From JAPHSX01 sp041554195 (GTDB lineage: Bacteria > Pseudomonadota > Gammaproteobacteria > Thiohalomonadales > Thiohalomonadaceae): 64,000 bases of DNA. Below the pieces are notes generated by a model. That model saw only the letters and a list, made by a program, of their open reading frames with translations, was not told where the DNA came from and did not search any database. Location of the stretch: assembly GCA_041554195.1 (NCBI GenBank), contig JBFFMJ010000008.1:77321-141320 (forward strand), read 5' to 3'. Position numbers and translations under genes: made by a program. Shown here piece after piece: positions 50,332 to 59,583 of this stretch (position 1 is its first letter; each line of letters starts with the position of its first letter).

Positions 50332-50527
50332 TCGCCTTGTGGTATTTGTGTGGGCGATGATGCCGTTAATCGGTGTGGCGGATGAGAGCGCACCACCCTC
50401 GTTGGCCTTACTGGAATACCTGGGTGAGTGGCAGGACGAGGAGGGGCATGAGATCGACCCGCAGGCGCTGGCGATGATGCAGCTGGAGCCCATGCCGGGC
50501 GGAGGTGATAGTGATGATGAAGAGTAG
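50321..50527 (+). CDS. Small acidic exported protein
   Basis: The 68-aa product has a short signal peptide (LVVFVWAMMPLIGVADE) and an acidic body (LLEYLGEWQDEEGHEIDPQ ending in GGGDSDDEE). I cannot name the family. The ATG overlaps the DUF3619 stop by 11 nt and its 3' end overlaps the next gene by 14 nt, so all three are one transcript. Its acidic tail contrasts with the basic, His/Arg-rich tail of the next gene product and might pair with it; this is only a suggestion. Confidence 0.65.
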   Translation: MRASRLVVFVWAMMPLIGVADESAPPSLALLEYLGEWQDEEGHEIDPQALAMMQLEPMPGGGDSDDEE

Positions 50528-51092
50528 GCAATTTGGCTGGGTGTTAGTAGGGATTTGCTCGCTGTTGTGGCTGCCGTCGCTCCACGCCCTTGAGTGGGGG
50601 CAGTTGGGTGAGGCAGAACAGCAGCTGCTGCAACCCTATCAGCAACAATGGGGTGAGATGCCCGAGACGCAACAACAACGTCTGCAAAAAGGGGCCGCTC
50701 GCTGGCAGCAAATGGATCAGCAGTCACAGGCCGAGGTGAGGCAGCGGTTCGAGCGCTGGCAGCAGATGTCGCCAGCAGGCCAGCAACAGATCCGTGAACG
50801 CTTTGAGCAGTTTAAGCAGCTACCGGCTAGCAGGCAGCAAAGTTTGCGCCAGCAGATGCAGCAGTTTCGTGAACTACCGGCAGCGCAGCAACAGGCCTTG
50901 CGTCAGCGCTTTAATGCGATGACTGAAGAGCAGCGTCAGGCCTTGCGTCAGCAGATGCAGGGCGAGGGTGCGGCGCAACAGCAGGCCTCCCAGCCGGAGG
51001 AGAACGAGGAGAAAAACTCAATGCGCGACAGCCACCATGAGCGTCACCACGAGCGTCGTCAGGGGCCAACATCCATGAGGAGACAACGATAG
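50514..51092 (+). CDS. DUF3106 Gln/Arg-rich exported repeat protein
   Basis: The 192-aa product has a signal peptide (VLVGICSLLWLPSLHA) and then at least four imperfect 18-residue helical repeats such as RFEQFKQLPASRQQSLRQ and QMQQFRELPAAQQQALRQ, matching DUF3106. The tail is basic and His/Arg-rich (SHHERHHERRQGPTSMRRQR), a possible metal or anion site. A near-perfect ribosome site GGAGGTGAT fits the ATG at 50514. It is the fourth gene of the sigma operon. Other family members have no known function. Confidence 0.75.
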   Translation: MMKSRQFGWVLVGICSLLWLPSLHALEWGQLGEAEQQLLQPYQQQWGEMPETQQQRLQKGAARWQQMDQQSQAEVRQRFERWQQMSPAGQQQIRERFEQFKQLPASRQQSLRQQMQQFRELPAAQQQALRQRFNAMTEEQRQALRQQMQGEGAAQQQASQPEENEEKNSMRDSHHERHHERRQGPTSMRRQR

Positions 51093-51880
51093 TGTTAATG
51101 AAAAAAAGTGCAGTGGCTTGTGCCCTGTTTGTAGCTTTCGGAATGCAGTTCGCGATGGCGGATAGCGGCTACAGTGTGGGCGCAGAGTATAGCGAGGGCG
51201 ATTATGGCACCGGGGAGAGTTCAAGCGCCTGGTTCATCCCCTTTGCCTGGCGCTACGCCAGCGATGATTTCAGGGCCTCGATCACCATCCCTTATCTGAT
51301 GGTTGAGGGTTCATCCCTGGTGACCTTTGATGGCCGCCCGATTGCGCCGTCGGGCATGGGCGGCATGGGTGGTGGCGGTGGTGGTACTACAAGCACCACA
51401 CGCACCGAATCGGGTCTGGGTGACATCATGCTCAGCGGTAGTTATCAGCTAATGAGTGAGGGTGATGCGCGCCCCTGGATGGCGGCCACCGCCAAGGTGA
51501 AGCTGGGCACCGCCGATGAAGAGAAGGGGCTGGGTACCGGCGAGAATGATTACTCCCTGCAACTTGAGGCAGCCAAGGGCGTGCTCTCTGGCTATGCTGG
51601 ATATCGGGTGCTGGGCGATACCGCAACGCTCGATTATAACGACGTTAGTTTTGTCGGTGCGGCACTGAGCTTCCCTCTGGGTAAGAGCAATAGTCTAGGC
51701 GTGGAGTACTACACCGAGCAGGCGTCACTCGATGGCATGGACGATGTACAGGAGGCGAGTTTGTCCTTCGGTGGCGAGGTGAGTCAGGAGATGGATTACT
51801 CGCTCTATTATGTCGCGGGATTAACCGATAGCAGCGCGGACTCCGTTATCGGGGTTAACCTTGCTACACGTCTTAAATGA
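51092..51880 (+). CDS. Outer-membrane beta-barrel protein of the sigma-factor operon
   Basis: The 262-aa protein has a signal peptide (ALFVAFGMQFAMADS), alternating amphipathic strands (FIPFAWRYASDDFRASITIP, LGDIMLSGSYQLMS, VSFVGAALSFPLG) and the terminal strand GVNLATRLK. A Gly-rich stretch GMGGMGGGGGGTTSTTRT probably forms an external loop. It is similar in layout to Phenol_MetA_deg-like barrels, but I am not sure of the family. Start GTG 51092 shares a base with the previous stop and follows GAGGAGA at 8 nt. It ends the operon. Confidence 0.72.
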   Translation: MLMKKSAVACALFVAFGMQFAMADSGYSVGAEYSEGDYGTGESSSAWFIPFAWRYASDDFRASITIPYLMVEGSSLVTFDGRPIAPSGMGGMGGGGGGTTSTTRTESGLGDIMLSGSYQLMSEGDARPWMAATAKVKLGTADEEKGLGTGENDYSLQLEAAKGVLSGYAGYRVLGDTATLDYNDVSFVGAALSFPLGKSNSLGVEYYTEQASLDGMDDVQEASLSFGGEVSQEMDYSLYYVAGLTDSSADSVIGVNLATRLK

Positions 51881-51883
51881 AGA

Positions 51884-51912
51884 GACAAAAAAAGGGCCCA
51901 GAAGATGGGCCC
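51884..51912 (-). terminator. Rho-independent terminator of the 51945-52448 gene
   Basis: Stem GGGCCCA (51894-51900)/TGGGCCC (51906-51912), loop 5 nt; on the minus strand it is followed by seven T. It may also halt plus-strand transcripts from the sigma operon, but that side lacks a T-run. Confidence 0.8.
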
Positions 51913-51944
51913 AAAGCATGGAGACGTGTAAACGGATTCAACAA

Positions 51945-52448
51945 TTAGTCATTCAGTAGTGCCAGTGATTGCCCTTTGGGCTGCTGCAGGCTGAACTCGC
52001 GTGCACTCACTTCAAATTCATTTACCTCAAGTTTTCCCTGCAACACCATCTGAGTGGTTATGCCATTCGGCAGTGGCTGCTGCTTCATGCCTCCCTTGCT
52101 GACGGTGAGCATTTTGTCTGCCAGTTGCAGGTGCAGCTGCTGATAACGGCCCTTCTTCTCGACGTTAACGGGATTGATCAGGCGGTCTGCCTGAGTCAGT
52201 TTGTTAACGGGGATGAGTGCACCCTGCCGGTCATTGAATAGAACCTGCTTGTGACCGTTGCTGTCATGGCCTTCAATGCGCTTTACCCAGACAAACTGTG
52301 AGCCGCTGGCGGCCTTCATGTCGCCACTGCGATAGCTGGGGGAGATCGTTTCGGCCAGATCAGCGGGGGTACGGTTGTCGGCCATGGCGAGCTGACTGAA
52401 TCCTATAAGCAGGGTGGCTCCTGAGATAAATTTTATTACAGTCTTCAT
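51945..52448 (-). CDS. Unknown periplasmic protein, paralogue A
   Basis: This 167-aa protein has a signal peptide (FISGATLLIGFSQLAMA) and a body beginning DNRTPADLAETISPSYR, with FVWVKRIEGHDSNGHKQVLF and RQGALIPVNKLTQADRLINP. It is clearly related to the next gene, which shares DNRVPAELAETI, VKQVDGHDEQGR, RQGALLPLNRLSAA and ALI/INP positions. I do not know the family. No cysteine is present in the mature part. It has its own terminator and the 220-bp gap upstream, so it seems separately expressed. Confidence 0.65.
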   Translation of the reverse strand: MKTVIKFISGATLLIGFSQLAMADNRTPADLAETISPSYRSGDMKAASGSQFVWVKRIEGHDSNGHKQVLFNDRQGALIPVNKLTQADRLINPVNVEKKGRYQQLHLQLADKMLTVSKGGMKQQPLPNGITTQMVLQGKLEVNEFEVSAREFSLQQPKGQSLALLND

Positions 52449-52668
52449 GGTCGTTCCTCTGTTGGTCTCTGGGGAGAGTGCTAACTTCTAGGTATGCAGT
52501 TTACGGATGGAATCTTAAGATTCTGTTAACTGACTTGCGGAAAAAGCGGAACTGTTTGGCATTATGTTAGCTTGATGGCCAAAGAGTGACACGAGTCACA
52601 GAGACTCGCGAAGCAGCTGGATTGTGTGGAGGGACGCCTAACGGTGCAATCACAGTTGATAAACTCCT

Positions 52669-53145
52669 TCACTGGATCGGGTAGGGGGTGAGTGTGGTGG
52701 CTGTGATATTAAACTTGTTAACTGTGATCTCGCCTCGCAGTGTCATTAGCGTGGAGGTGTTTTCCGGTAATGGGAGGATGTGGCTCGTGTTGTCACTGAC
52801 GACGACAACTTTGTCGTCTAGCTGAACAAGCAGGTCATGGTAATGGCCTTTTTGTTTTACGCTAAGCGGATTAATCAGCTGGAACGCCGCGGATAGTCTG
52901 TTTAAAGGGAGTAGGGCCCCCTGGCGCGCCTTGAAAAGAGTTTGCACCCTGCCCTGCTCGTCATGCCCGTCCACCTGTTTTACCCGCACAAATTGCGTGC
53001 CATTAAAGCACTTCATATTTTCATAACGATAGTGTGGTGTTATCGTTTCTGCCAGTTCAGCAGGGACACGGTTGTCTGCCAGGATGGCAGGTGTGTATGC
53101 AGCTAGTAGAGTGGTGATGGACACGATGCTAATACTGTTTTTCAT
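52669..53145 (-). CDS. Unknown periplasmic protein, paralogue B
   Basis: A 158-aa exported protein (signal peptide VSITTLLAAYTPAILA) related to paralogue A over its full length, with the same order of motifs: an N-terminal ETITPHYR, a central GHDEQGR ... RQGALLPLN, and a strand-rich C-terminus. It differs in one cysteine (MKCFNG) and a shorter end. The two copies are 220 bp apart on one strand, a tandem duplication. It is divergent from the MFS transporter gene, 194 bp away. Confidence 0.65.
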   Translation of the reverse strand: MKNSISIVSITTLLAAYTPAILADNRVPAELAETITPHYRYENMKCFNGTQFVRVKQVDGHDEQGRVQTLFKARQGALLPLNRLSAAFQLINPLSVKQKGHYHDLLVQLDDKVVVVSDNTSHILPLPENTSTLMTLRGEITVNKFNITATTLTPYPIQ

Positions 53146-53339
53146 GGCACACTCCTTAACGCATGGTGGTCAGGTGTTTTTGCCGCAATGTCGTGTGTTG
53201 GGTGGATCTACTGGGGATGTTCCTCGGACCCGAAGCACACACATATGGAGCTAGTTGGACGTTATGCCGCAAAACAAACCGTCGATGATTAGAGTCGAGA
53301 TATGAGTATAGTCAGGAAAAACCATGATACTGTCCGAGT

Positions 53340-54599
53340 ATGTCGCAAGGAATAAATAAACTGGAAAGGCAGGCGCTCGCCTGGATGCTCTATGACTGGG
53401 GTAACTCGGCCTACGCCACGACGGTGATGGCCGGATTCTTCCCCATTTTTTTCAAGCAGTACTGGAGTAGCGGGGTTTCGGCAACGCAGAGTACCTTCTA
53501 TTTAGGTGTTGCCAACTCGCTTGCCAGTTTGGTCATTGTGATCCTGGCCCCGCTGCTGGGGGCGATTGCCGATCAGTGGTCGGCGCGCAAACGCTTTCTG
53601 TTGTTCTTTGCCTTTCTCGGCGTGGCGATGACCGCATTGCTGCCGCTGGTGGCGAAGGGTGACTGGTTATGGGCGGTGGTGTTCTATGTGATAGCGAGCA
53701 TCGGTTTCTCCGGTAGTATCAGCTTCTACGATTCTTTGATTGTCTTTATCACCGAGCCATCACGTCTCGATGTGGTCTCGGCCATGGGCTATGCGCTGGG
53801 CTATCTGGGCGGTGGTCTGTTGTTTGCGTTCAATGTGTGGATGACGCTCCAGCCTCAGTGGTTTGGTCTGGCCGATGCGGCCGAGGCAGTGCGCCTCTCC
53901 TTTTTTACCGTTGCCCTGTGGTGGTTTGTTTTTACTCTGCCCCTGGCGTTGTGGGTAGGTGAGCCGGATGGACGTGGAGGCAATGCCTGGCTTGCGCTAC
54001 GCAATGGCCTTAACCAGTTGTACGGAACCTTTCATGAGATCCGCCAGCTACGCACGGTGTTTCTGTTTCTGCTGGCCTACTGGTGTTACATCGACGGGGT
54101 CGACACCATTGTGCGCATGGCGGTGGATTACGGGCTCTCGCTGGGATTCGATTCCAACAGCCTCATTGTAGCGTTGCTGATCACGCAGTTTGTCGGCTTT
54201 CCCGCCGCCATTGCCTTTGGTTATCTGGGGAAGCGCATCGGCGCAAAACGCGGTATCTATATCGCCATCGCGGCCTATGTGGCAATCGTGGTGTGGGCTT
54301 CGCAGATGGATAGTCAGGCCGAGTTTTACGGCATGGCCATCGCCATCGGACTGGTGCAGGGCGGCATTCAGTCCCTGAGCCGCTCCTTCTATGCACGGCT
54401 GATCCCGCAGGATAAATCGGCGGAGTTTTTCGGCTTCTATAATATGCTGGGTAAGTTTGCCGCGGTGCTGGGGCCGGTGATGGTGGGCTGGGCCGGGGCG
54501 CTGAGCGGCAACCCGCGCATCGGGATACTCACCTTGCTGGTTCTGTTTGCCCTGGGGGCCTTTATACTCAGCCGGCTGGGGGAAGATGAGCCGAGGTGA
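53340..54599 (+). CDS. UMF1-type MFS transporter (Atg22-like)
   Basis: The 419-aa protein has twelve membrane helices and the typical UMF1 opening AWMLYDWGNSAYATTVMAGFFP. Other marks are APLLGAIADQWSARKRFL between helices 2 and 3, SIGFSGSISFYDSL, and the C-terminal IQSLSRSFYARLIPQDKSAEFFGFYN. Bacterial UMF1 proteins are presumed exporters; eukaryotic Atg22 exports amino acids from the vacuole. Substrate here unknown. No strong ribosome site is visible before the ATG. Confidence 0.88.
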   Translation: MSQGINKLERQALAWMLYDWGNSAYATTVMAGFFPIFFKQYWSSGVSATQSTFYLGVANSLASLVIVILAPLLGAIADQWSARKRFLLFFAFLGVAMTALLPLVAKGDWLWAVVFYVIASIGFSGSISFYDSLIVFITEPSRLDVVSAMGYALGYLGGGLLFAFNVWMTLQPQWFGLADAAEAVRLSFFTVALWWFVFTLPLALWVGEPDGRGGNAWLALRNGLNQLYGTFHEIRQLRTVFLFLLAYWCYIDGVDTIVRMAVDYGLSLGFDSNSLIVALLITQFVGFPAAIAFGYLGKRIGAKRGIYIAIAAYVAIVVWASQMDSQAEFYGMAIAIGLVQGGIQSLSRSFYARLIPQDKSAEFFGFYNMLGKFAAVLGPVMVGWAGALSGNPRIGILTLLVLFALGAFILSRLGEDEPR

Positions 54600-54664
54600 T
54601 GGACGCTGTGTCGCATTGAACCATAATGTGCGTTAAAGGAAAGAATAAATAAGGCAGGGGACGA

Positions 54665-57340
54665 ATGAGCTGGCTACTATTTTTTTTCGGTGTCGTTATC
54701 GGCGGCATGATCGCTGAGTTTTCGGGTTTGCTGCTCGGTGGTCTGCTGGGTTACCTGTTGGGTCAAAGTATCAGTCTTGCACAGCGTCTGCAGCGTCTGG
54801 AGGAGTTGGTTGCCAGACTGCGGCAGGCAGCGCCTGATGAGGTAATACCCGAAGTGCCAGCAAAGTCTGTGCAGCCAGCAGCGCCCTCACCCGAGCCCGC
54901 CCGAATTGTTACCCTGCCCGAGCCTGAGCTTATCTTCGAGCTGGAAGAGCCCTCTTCCCCTGCCGCTGTTGCCGTTTCCCTTGCTCAGCCAGAAGCGCCA
55001 CTGGTCAGCGATCTTATGGATACCGTGCGAAGCTTCTTCCTCGATGGCAATGTGGTGGTGCGCGTCGGTATCGTGGTGCTCTTTTTCGGTGTTGCCTTCC
55101 TGCTTAAGTATGCCGCCGACCAGGGCATGCTCTCCATCGAGTGGCGACTGAGTGGCGCGGCCCTTGGCGCACTGGCGCTGATCGGCGCGGGCTGGCGTCT
55201 GCGCCATCGACGCCTCACCTATGCGCTGCTGATACAGGGCGGCGGTATCGGTCTATTCTACCTCACGGTCTACGCCGCGGCCAAGCTCTATCACCTGATC
55301 CCGGTCGGTATGGCCTTTGGCCTGATGCTGGCGCTGGTGGCACTCTCGGCACTGCTCGCCGTGCTGCAGGATTCGCGTAGCCTGGCCGCCTTTGGCATTA
55401 GCGGCGGCTTCCTTGCCCCGCTGCTTACCTCTACCGGTGGCGGCAGTCATGTAATGCTCTTCTCCTATTATGCGCTGCTCAATGGCGGCATCCTCGGTAT
55501 CGCCTGGTTTAAGGCGTGGCGCGAGTTGAACCTGCTGGGGTTTCTCTTCACCTTTATTATCGGTTCGATGTGGGGGCTGCAGTATTACCGTCCTGCCCAC
55601 TTTGCCAGCACCGAACCTTTTCTGATTATTTTCTTTATCTTCTATGTGGCTATCGCGGTGTTGTTCGCGTTGCGCCAGCCGATACAGCTCAAGGGCTACG
55701 TGGACGGCACCCTGGTGTTCGGCACACCGCTTGTCGGCTTCTCGCTGCAATATGGTCTGGTGCGTGATATGGAGTACGGCATCGCCCTGAGTGCGCTGGC
55801 CCTGGGCTTCTTTTATGTTGGGCTGGCGATGGCGCTGTGGCGACGTCATGTTGAGGGAATACGGCTGCTCACCGAATCCTTTCTTGCCCTCGGTATCGCC
55901 TTCGCCACTATGGCGATCCCGCTGGCGCTGGACGGGCGCTGGACCTCCGCCGCCTGGGCGATGGAGGGGGCGGCGCTGCTGTGGGTAGGGGTGCACCAGC
56001 AACGGTTGTTGCCGCGACTCTCGGGGCTGTTGTTGCAACTGGGGGCGGGCTTCTCTTTTCTTGCCTCTTTCCATCACGGTGTGGATCACTGGCCGATACT
56101 TAACGGCTTTTATCTCGGCACCCTGCTGCTGGCCCTGGCGGGGATGTTCAGCAGTTATCTGATGCAACGCCATGGCGGGACGCTACGCCAGTCTGAGCAG
56201 CCACTGCACTATTTTGCCCTCACCTGGGGGGTGGGGTGGTGGCTGCTCGGCGGGCTGCATGAGATCAATCGCCATTTAACCTTGAGTGATGAGTATGGTG
56301 CCAGCCTGCTGCTGATCGCGCTCACTGCCGCCGTGCTGCACGTGCTCACTCATCGCCTTAGCTGGCGGGCCCTACGTTACCCGCTGTTGGGGCTGTTACC
56401 GGCAGGGCTGTTGCTGGCACTCAATGCCATCGACCATCCGTTGATGGCCCATCCGCTGGCGGGCTGGTCGGCGTTGCCGTGGCTGGCGATCTTTTTCGTG
56501 CAGTATCAAATGTTGTGGCTGATGCGTGCGGCCTATTCACGGCCCCTGATTCGCTTTGGTCATAGCGCCACGCTGTGGCTGCTGGTGTTTCTGCTGGGCT
56601 GGGAGTTGCAGTGGCAGGTCGGCACCGCACTGCCTGCGGGCGATGTCTGGCGACTCTGTGCCTGGGCGCTGGTACCGCTGCTGACGATGGCGCTAATGCT
56701 GTGGCACGGTCCCCTGTTGGCCTGGCCGCTGCGCCGCTACCTCACCACCTATCTGGGGTCGGCGCTGACCCCGTTGGTACTGTTCTTAATGGTGTGGTTT
56801 GTCTGGGCCGTCGGCTCTGACGGTGCCCCCTCGCCGTTGCCCTATCTGCCGCTGATTAATCCGCAGGAGTTGCTGCAGCTGTTGGTGCTGTTGTTGGTAA
56901 CTTCCTGGATATTGTTACACCGTGGACACCCGTCACGGATTTTTGGCGCAATGGAGCCTAAGCTCATCGCTTACCTGCTTGGTGCCATGGCCTTTGTGTT
57001 GCTGAATGAGGTGATCGCGCACACCATTCACCACTGGTATAGCGTGCCTTACCGACTTGATGCCCTGCACCGTTCATGGCTGTTTCAGAGTACGGTATCG
57101 GTGGTGTGGAGTGTGATGGCATTGATTATCACGGCTGTAGCGACACGCATGGGTATACGCACCCTGTGGATTGTCGGTGCCGCCGTGCTGGCGCTGGTGG
57201 TGGTGAAGCTGTTCTTTATTGACCTGGCAGGCAGCGGCACCATTGCCCGTATCGTCTCCTTTATTGCCGTGGGAATATTAATGTTGCTGATTGGTTATTT
57301 TTCTCCGATGCCGCCAAAACGCGAAGAGGACGTTGCATGA
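54665..57340 (+). CDS. DUF2339 large polytopic membrane protein
   Basis: The 891-aa protein has a soluble linker of about 70 residues after the first helix and then about 23-25 membrane helices, with DUF2339 marks such as GNVVVRVGIVVLFFGVAFLL, AADQGMLSIEWRLSGAALG and the C-terminal WIVGAAVLALVVVKLFFID then GTIARIVSFIAVG. Function unknown; the size and helix number suggest a transporter or lipid-handling protein. It overlaps the DUF3999 gene by 4 nt, a pairing seen in many proteobacteria. Confidence 0.9.
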   Translation: MSWLLFFFGVVIGGMIAEFSGLLLGGLLGYLLGQSISLAQRLQRLEELVARLRQAAPDEVIPEVPAKSVQPAAPSPEPARIVTLPEPELIFELEEPSSPAAVAVSLAQPEAPLVSDLMDTVRSFFLDGNVVVRVGIVVLFFGVAFLLKYAADQGMLSIEWRLSGAALGALALIGAGWRLRHRRLTYALLIQGGGIGLFYLTVYAAAKLYHLIPVGMAFGLMLALVALSALLAVLQDSRSLAAFGISGGFLAPLLTSTGGGSHVMLFSYYALLNGGILGIAWFKAWRELNLLGFLFTFIIGSMWGLQYYRPAHFASTEPFLIIFFIFYVAIAVLFALRQPIQLKGYVDGTLVFGTPLVGFSLQYGLVRDMEYGIALSALALGFFYVGLAMALWRRHVEGIRLLTESFLALGIAFATMAIPLALDGRWTSAAWAMEGAALLWVGVHQQRLLPRLSGLLLQLGAGFSFLASFHHGVDHWPILNGFYLGTLLLALAGMFSSYLMQRHGGTLRQSEQPLHYFALTWGVGWWLLGGLHEINRHLTLSDEYGASLLLIALTAAVLHVLTHRLSWRALRYPLLGLLPAGLLLALNAIDHPLMAHPLAGWSALPWLAIFFVQYQMLWLMRAAYSRPLIRFGHSATLWLLVFLLGWELQWQVGTALPAGDVWRLCAWALVPLLTMALMLWHGPLLAWPLRRYLTTYLGSALTPLVLFLMVWFVWAVGSDGAPSPLPYLPLINPQELLQLLVLLLVTSWILLHRGHPSRIFGAMEPKLIAYLLGAMAFVLLNEVIAHTIHHWYSVPYRLDALHRSWLFQSTVSVVWSVMALIITAVATRMGIRTLWIVGAAVLALVVVKLFFIDLAGSGTIARIVSFIAVGILMLLIGYFSPMPPKREEDVA

Positions 57341-58716
57341 TAAAAGGTGTTGCTGTTTTTGGGGCACTGTTACTGGCCGCTACGGCATCGGCAGCGCCGC
57401 TGCAGATGGATGATTTTGCCTACGGTATTCCGCTGCAGGTAGACGGTGATGGGGCCATCTATAGCCTGCCGATGCCCGCCGAGGTTTATCGTCGTGCACT
57501 GCGCGCCGATCTGGGTGATCTGCGCGTGTTTAACGGTCATGGAGAGGTGGTGCCCCATTTGTTGCAGCGCGAGTCGCGCAAGCCGCCGTTGGCACCGCGC
57601 CGCATCGCGGCCAAACTCTATCCGTTGCCCACGCAGGGCAGTGAACCCTCGGAGGAAGAGCTGCACATCGCCATCGACAAGGATGGCACGCTGATCGACT
57701 TTTACGGTGGGAACCTGCCGCTGCAGGGGGCCGGTTCGGGTGAGTACTATCTGCTCGACACCAGCGAGGCCGAGTCACCGGTAGAGCGCCTGCACCTTCA
57801 GTGGGAGGCGGTGAGCGAGCCGCTGCTAACGCAGGTCTCGGTCTACGGCAGCGATGACCTTAGCCACTGGCAGCCGCTGGTGAACAAAAGCACCATAGCC
57901 GCTCTGCACCATCAGGGCTTTAAGCTGGAGCAGCACAGCCTGGAGCTACCGCCCAGAGAGATGAAGTATTACCGCATCCACTGGCCACCGGGCAGCAAAG
58001 GGGTGCCGCTACGCCAGGTGGAGCTGGAGTTACGCGCAGAGAATGCGCCGCTGCCGGGCGAGAAGACGGTGGTGCAACCGCTGGGTGAGGCAGACCATGA
58101 GGGCAACTACTACTTCACCCTTGACGGTCACTTTCCGATCAGCGGCGTAAGCCTGCTGATGCCACAGCGCAATACCGTGGTGCGCGCTACCCTCTACTCG
58201 CGCAGTGATGACTCCGTCCCCTGGCAGCGACGTTATCAGGGGCTGTTTTATGACCTGGAGCGCATGGGCCACCGCCTGCGCAGTGAACCGGCCAAGCTCT
58301 CCGCCTTAAGTCACACACAGTGGCGACTGGAGGTACCGCAGAGCGGCGGCGGACTGGGTAGCGGCCTGCCGCAGCTGGAGCTGGAGTGGCACCCGACACG
58401 CCTGCTGTTTGTCGCCCGTGGCGAGAGCCCTTTTACCCTCGCCTTTGGCCGGCAGCAGACCGAGGCCGACGCGGTCGCCATCGACCCGCTACTGCGCCGC
58501 ATCGGTGACGATGAGACGCAGACCCGCTTTATCAAATCGGCACAAGCCGAACAGTGGTTTGAGCTGGGAGGGGAGGCGCGCCTGCGCCCCGCCCCGCCAC
58601 CGCTGCCGTGGCAGAAGTGGTTGCTGTGGGCGGTGTTGCTTGGCGGGGTGGGGATGCTGGCACTAATGGTGCGCTCGCTTTATCGGCAGATGAGGCGTGA
58701 CTCAACATCACCCTAG
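57337..58716 (+). CDS. DUF3999 envelope protein
   Basis: The 459-aa protein has a signal peptide (VAVFGALLLAATASAAP), a large periplasmic strand-rich body with VYGSDDLSHWQPL and LEQHSLELPPREMKYYRIHW typical of DUF3999, and one C-terminal membrane helix (WLLWAVLLGGVGMLALMVRS) followed by a basic tail. It is presumably the periplasmic partner of the DUF2339 protein encoded upstream (4-nt overlap). No enzymatic motif is visible. Confidence 0.88.
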   Translation: MIKGVAVFGALLLAATASAAPLQMDDFAYGIPLQVDGDGAIYSLPMPAEVYRRALRADLGDLRVFNGHGEVVPHLLQRESRKPPLAPRRIAAKLYPLPTQGSEPSEEELHIAIDKDGTLIDFYGGNLPLQGAGSGEYYLLDTSEAESPVERLHLQWEAVSEPLLTQVSVYGSDDLSHWQPLVNKSTIAALHHQGFKLEQHSLELPPREMKYYRIHWPPGSKGVPLRQVELELRAENAPLPGEKTVVQPLGEADHEGNYYFTLDGHFPISGVSLLMPQRNTVVRATLYSRSDDSVPWQRRYQGLFYDLERMGHRLRSEPAKLSALSHTQWRLEVPQSGGGLGSGLPQLELEWHPTRLLFVARGESPFTLAFGRQQTEADAVAIDPLLRRIGDDETQTRFIKSAQAEQWFELGGEARLRPAPPPLPWQKWLLWAVLLGGVGMLALMVRSLYRQMRRDSTSP

Positions 58717-58784
58717 CGTGGGGTCTGAATTTACGATGATTTTCGGTTAAGCTACACGCCTTTTTATCAATCTCGATTCGTACT

Positions 58785-59579
58785 ATGTCAGAGAGTGCAT
58801 ACAATCAACGCTTCGGCGGTATTCAGCGTCTCTACGGCAGCAAGGGGGCCGCGGCGATTAGCAAAGCCCACATCTGTGTGATCGGTATCGGTGGTGTCGG
58901 TTCCTGGGTGGTGGAGGCGCTGGCCCGTAGCGGCGTGCAGGTGATCACCTTTATCGACCACGACGATATCGCCGCCAGCAATACCAACCGTCAGCTGCAT
59001 ACCCTGGTAGATACCTATGAGCGCTCCAAGTCGGAGGTGATGGCCGAGCGGGTACGGGCGATCAATCCCGAGTGTCGGGTCACGGCCATTGACGACCTGT
59101 TGAGCGACGCCAATATTGAAAAATATATCTCCCGCGATTTTGACTATGTGATCGACGCCATCGATTCGATTCGCCAGAAGGCGGCGCTGATTCACTACTG
59201 CAAACGCAACAAAATCCCCATCATCACCACCGGCGGGGCGGGGGGCATTAGCGATCCCACACGCATCGAGGTGAAAGACCTTAACAAGACCTACAACGAC
59301 CCGCTCGCCGCCAAGGTGCGCCAGCGGCTGCGCAGCGCTCACGGCTTTAGTAAAAACCCGCAAAGTCGCTTCGGTGTGGAGTGTGTCTTCTCCACCGAGC
59401 AGCACCTCTACCCCAAAGAGGATGGCACGGTGTGTCAGCGCAAGCCGGGGGTGAAGGGGGCGACACTCGATTGCAACCTTGGTTACGGCTCCGCCACCTT
59501 TGTCACCGCCACCTTCGGTTTCGTTGCGGTCTCCAGAGTATTTCGCAAGATTATCGAGAAGAGGCAGCGCGAGGCGTGA
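58785..59579 (+). CDS. tcdA: tRNA threonylcarbamoyladenosine dehydratase
   Basis: TcdA (CsdL) cyclises t6A37 of tRNAs to ct6A using ATP. The 264-aa E1-like protein has the nucleotide loop CVIGIGGVGSWVVEALARSG, FIDHDDIAASNTNRQLHTL, the DYVIDAIDSIRQKAALI segment and the C-terminal CNLGYGSATFVTATFGFVA. The family opening YNQRFGGIQRLYG supports the start. It is preceded by a short AT-rich gap and ends 4 bp before the convergent Omp85-like gene. Confidence 0.94.
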   Translation: MSESAYNQRFGGIQRLYGSKGAAAISKAHICVIGIGGVGSWVVEALARSGVQVITFIDHDDIAASNTNRQLHTLVDTYERSKSEVMAERVRAINPECRVTAIDDLLSDANIEKYISRDFDYVIDAIDSIRQKAALIHYCKRNKIPIITTGGAGGISDPTRIEVKDLNKTYNDPLAAKVRQRLRSAHGFSKNPQSRFGVECVFSTEQHLYPKEDGTVCQRKPGVKGATLDCNLGYGSATFVTATFGFVAVSRVFRKIIEKRQREA

Positions 59580-59583
59580 TCGC

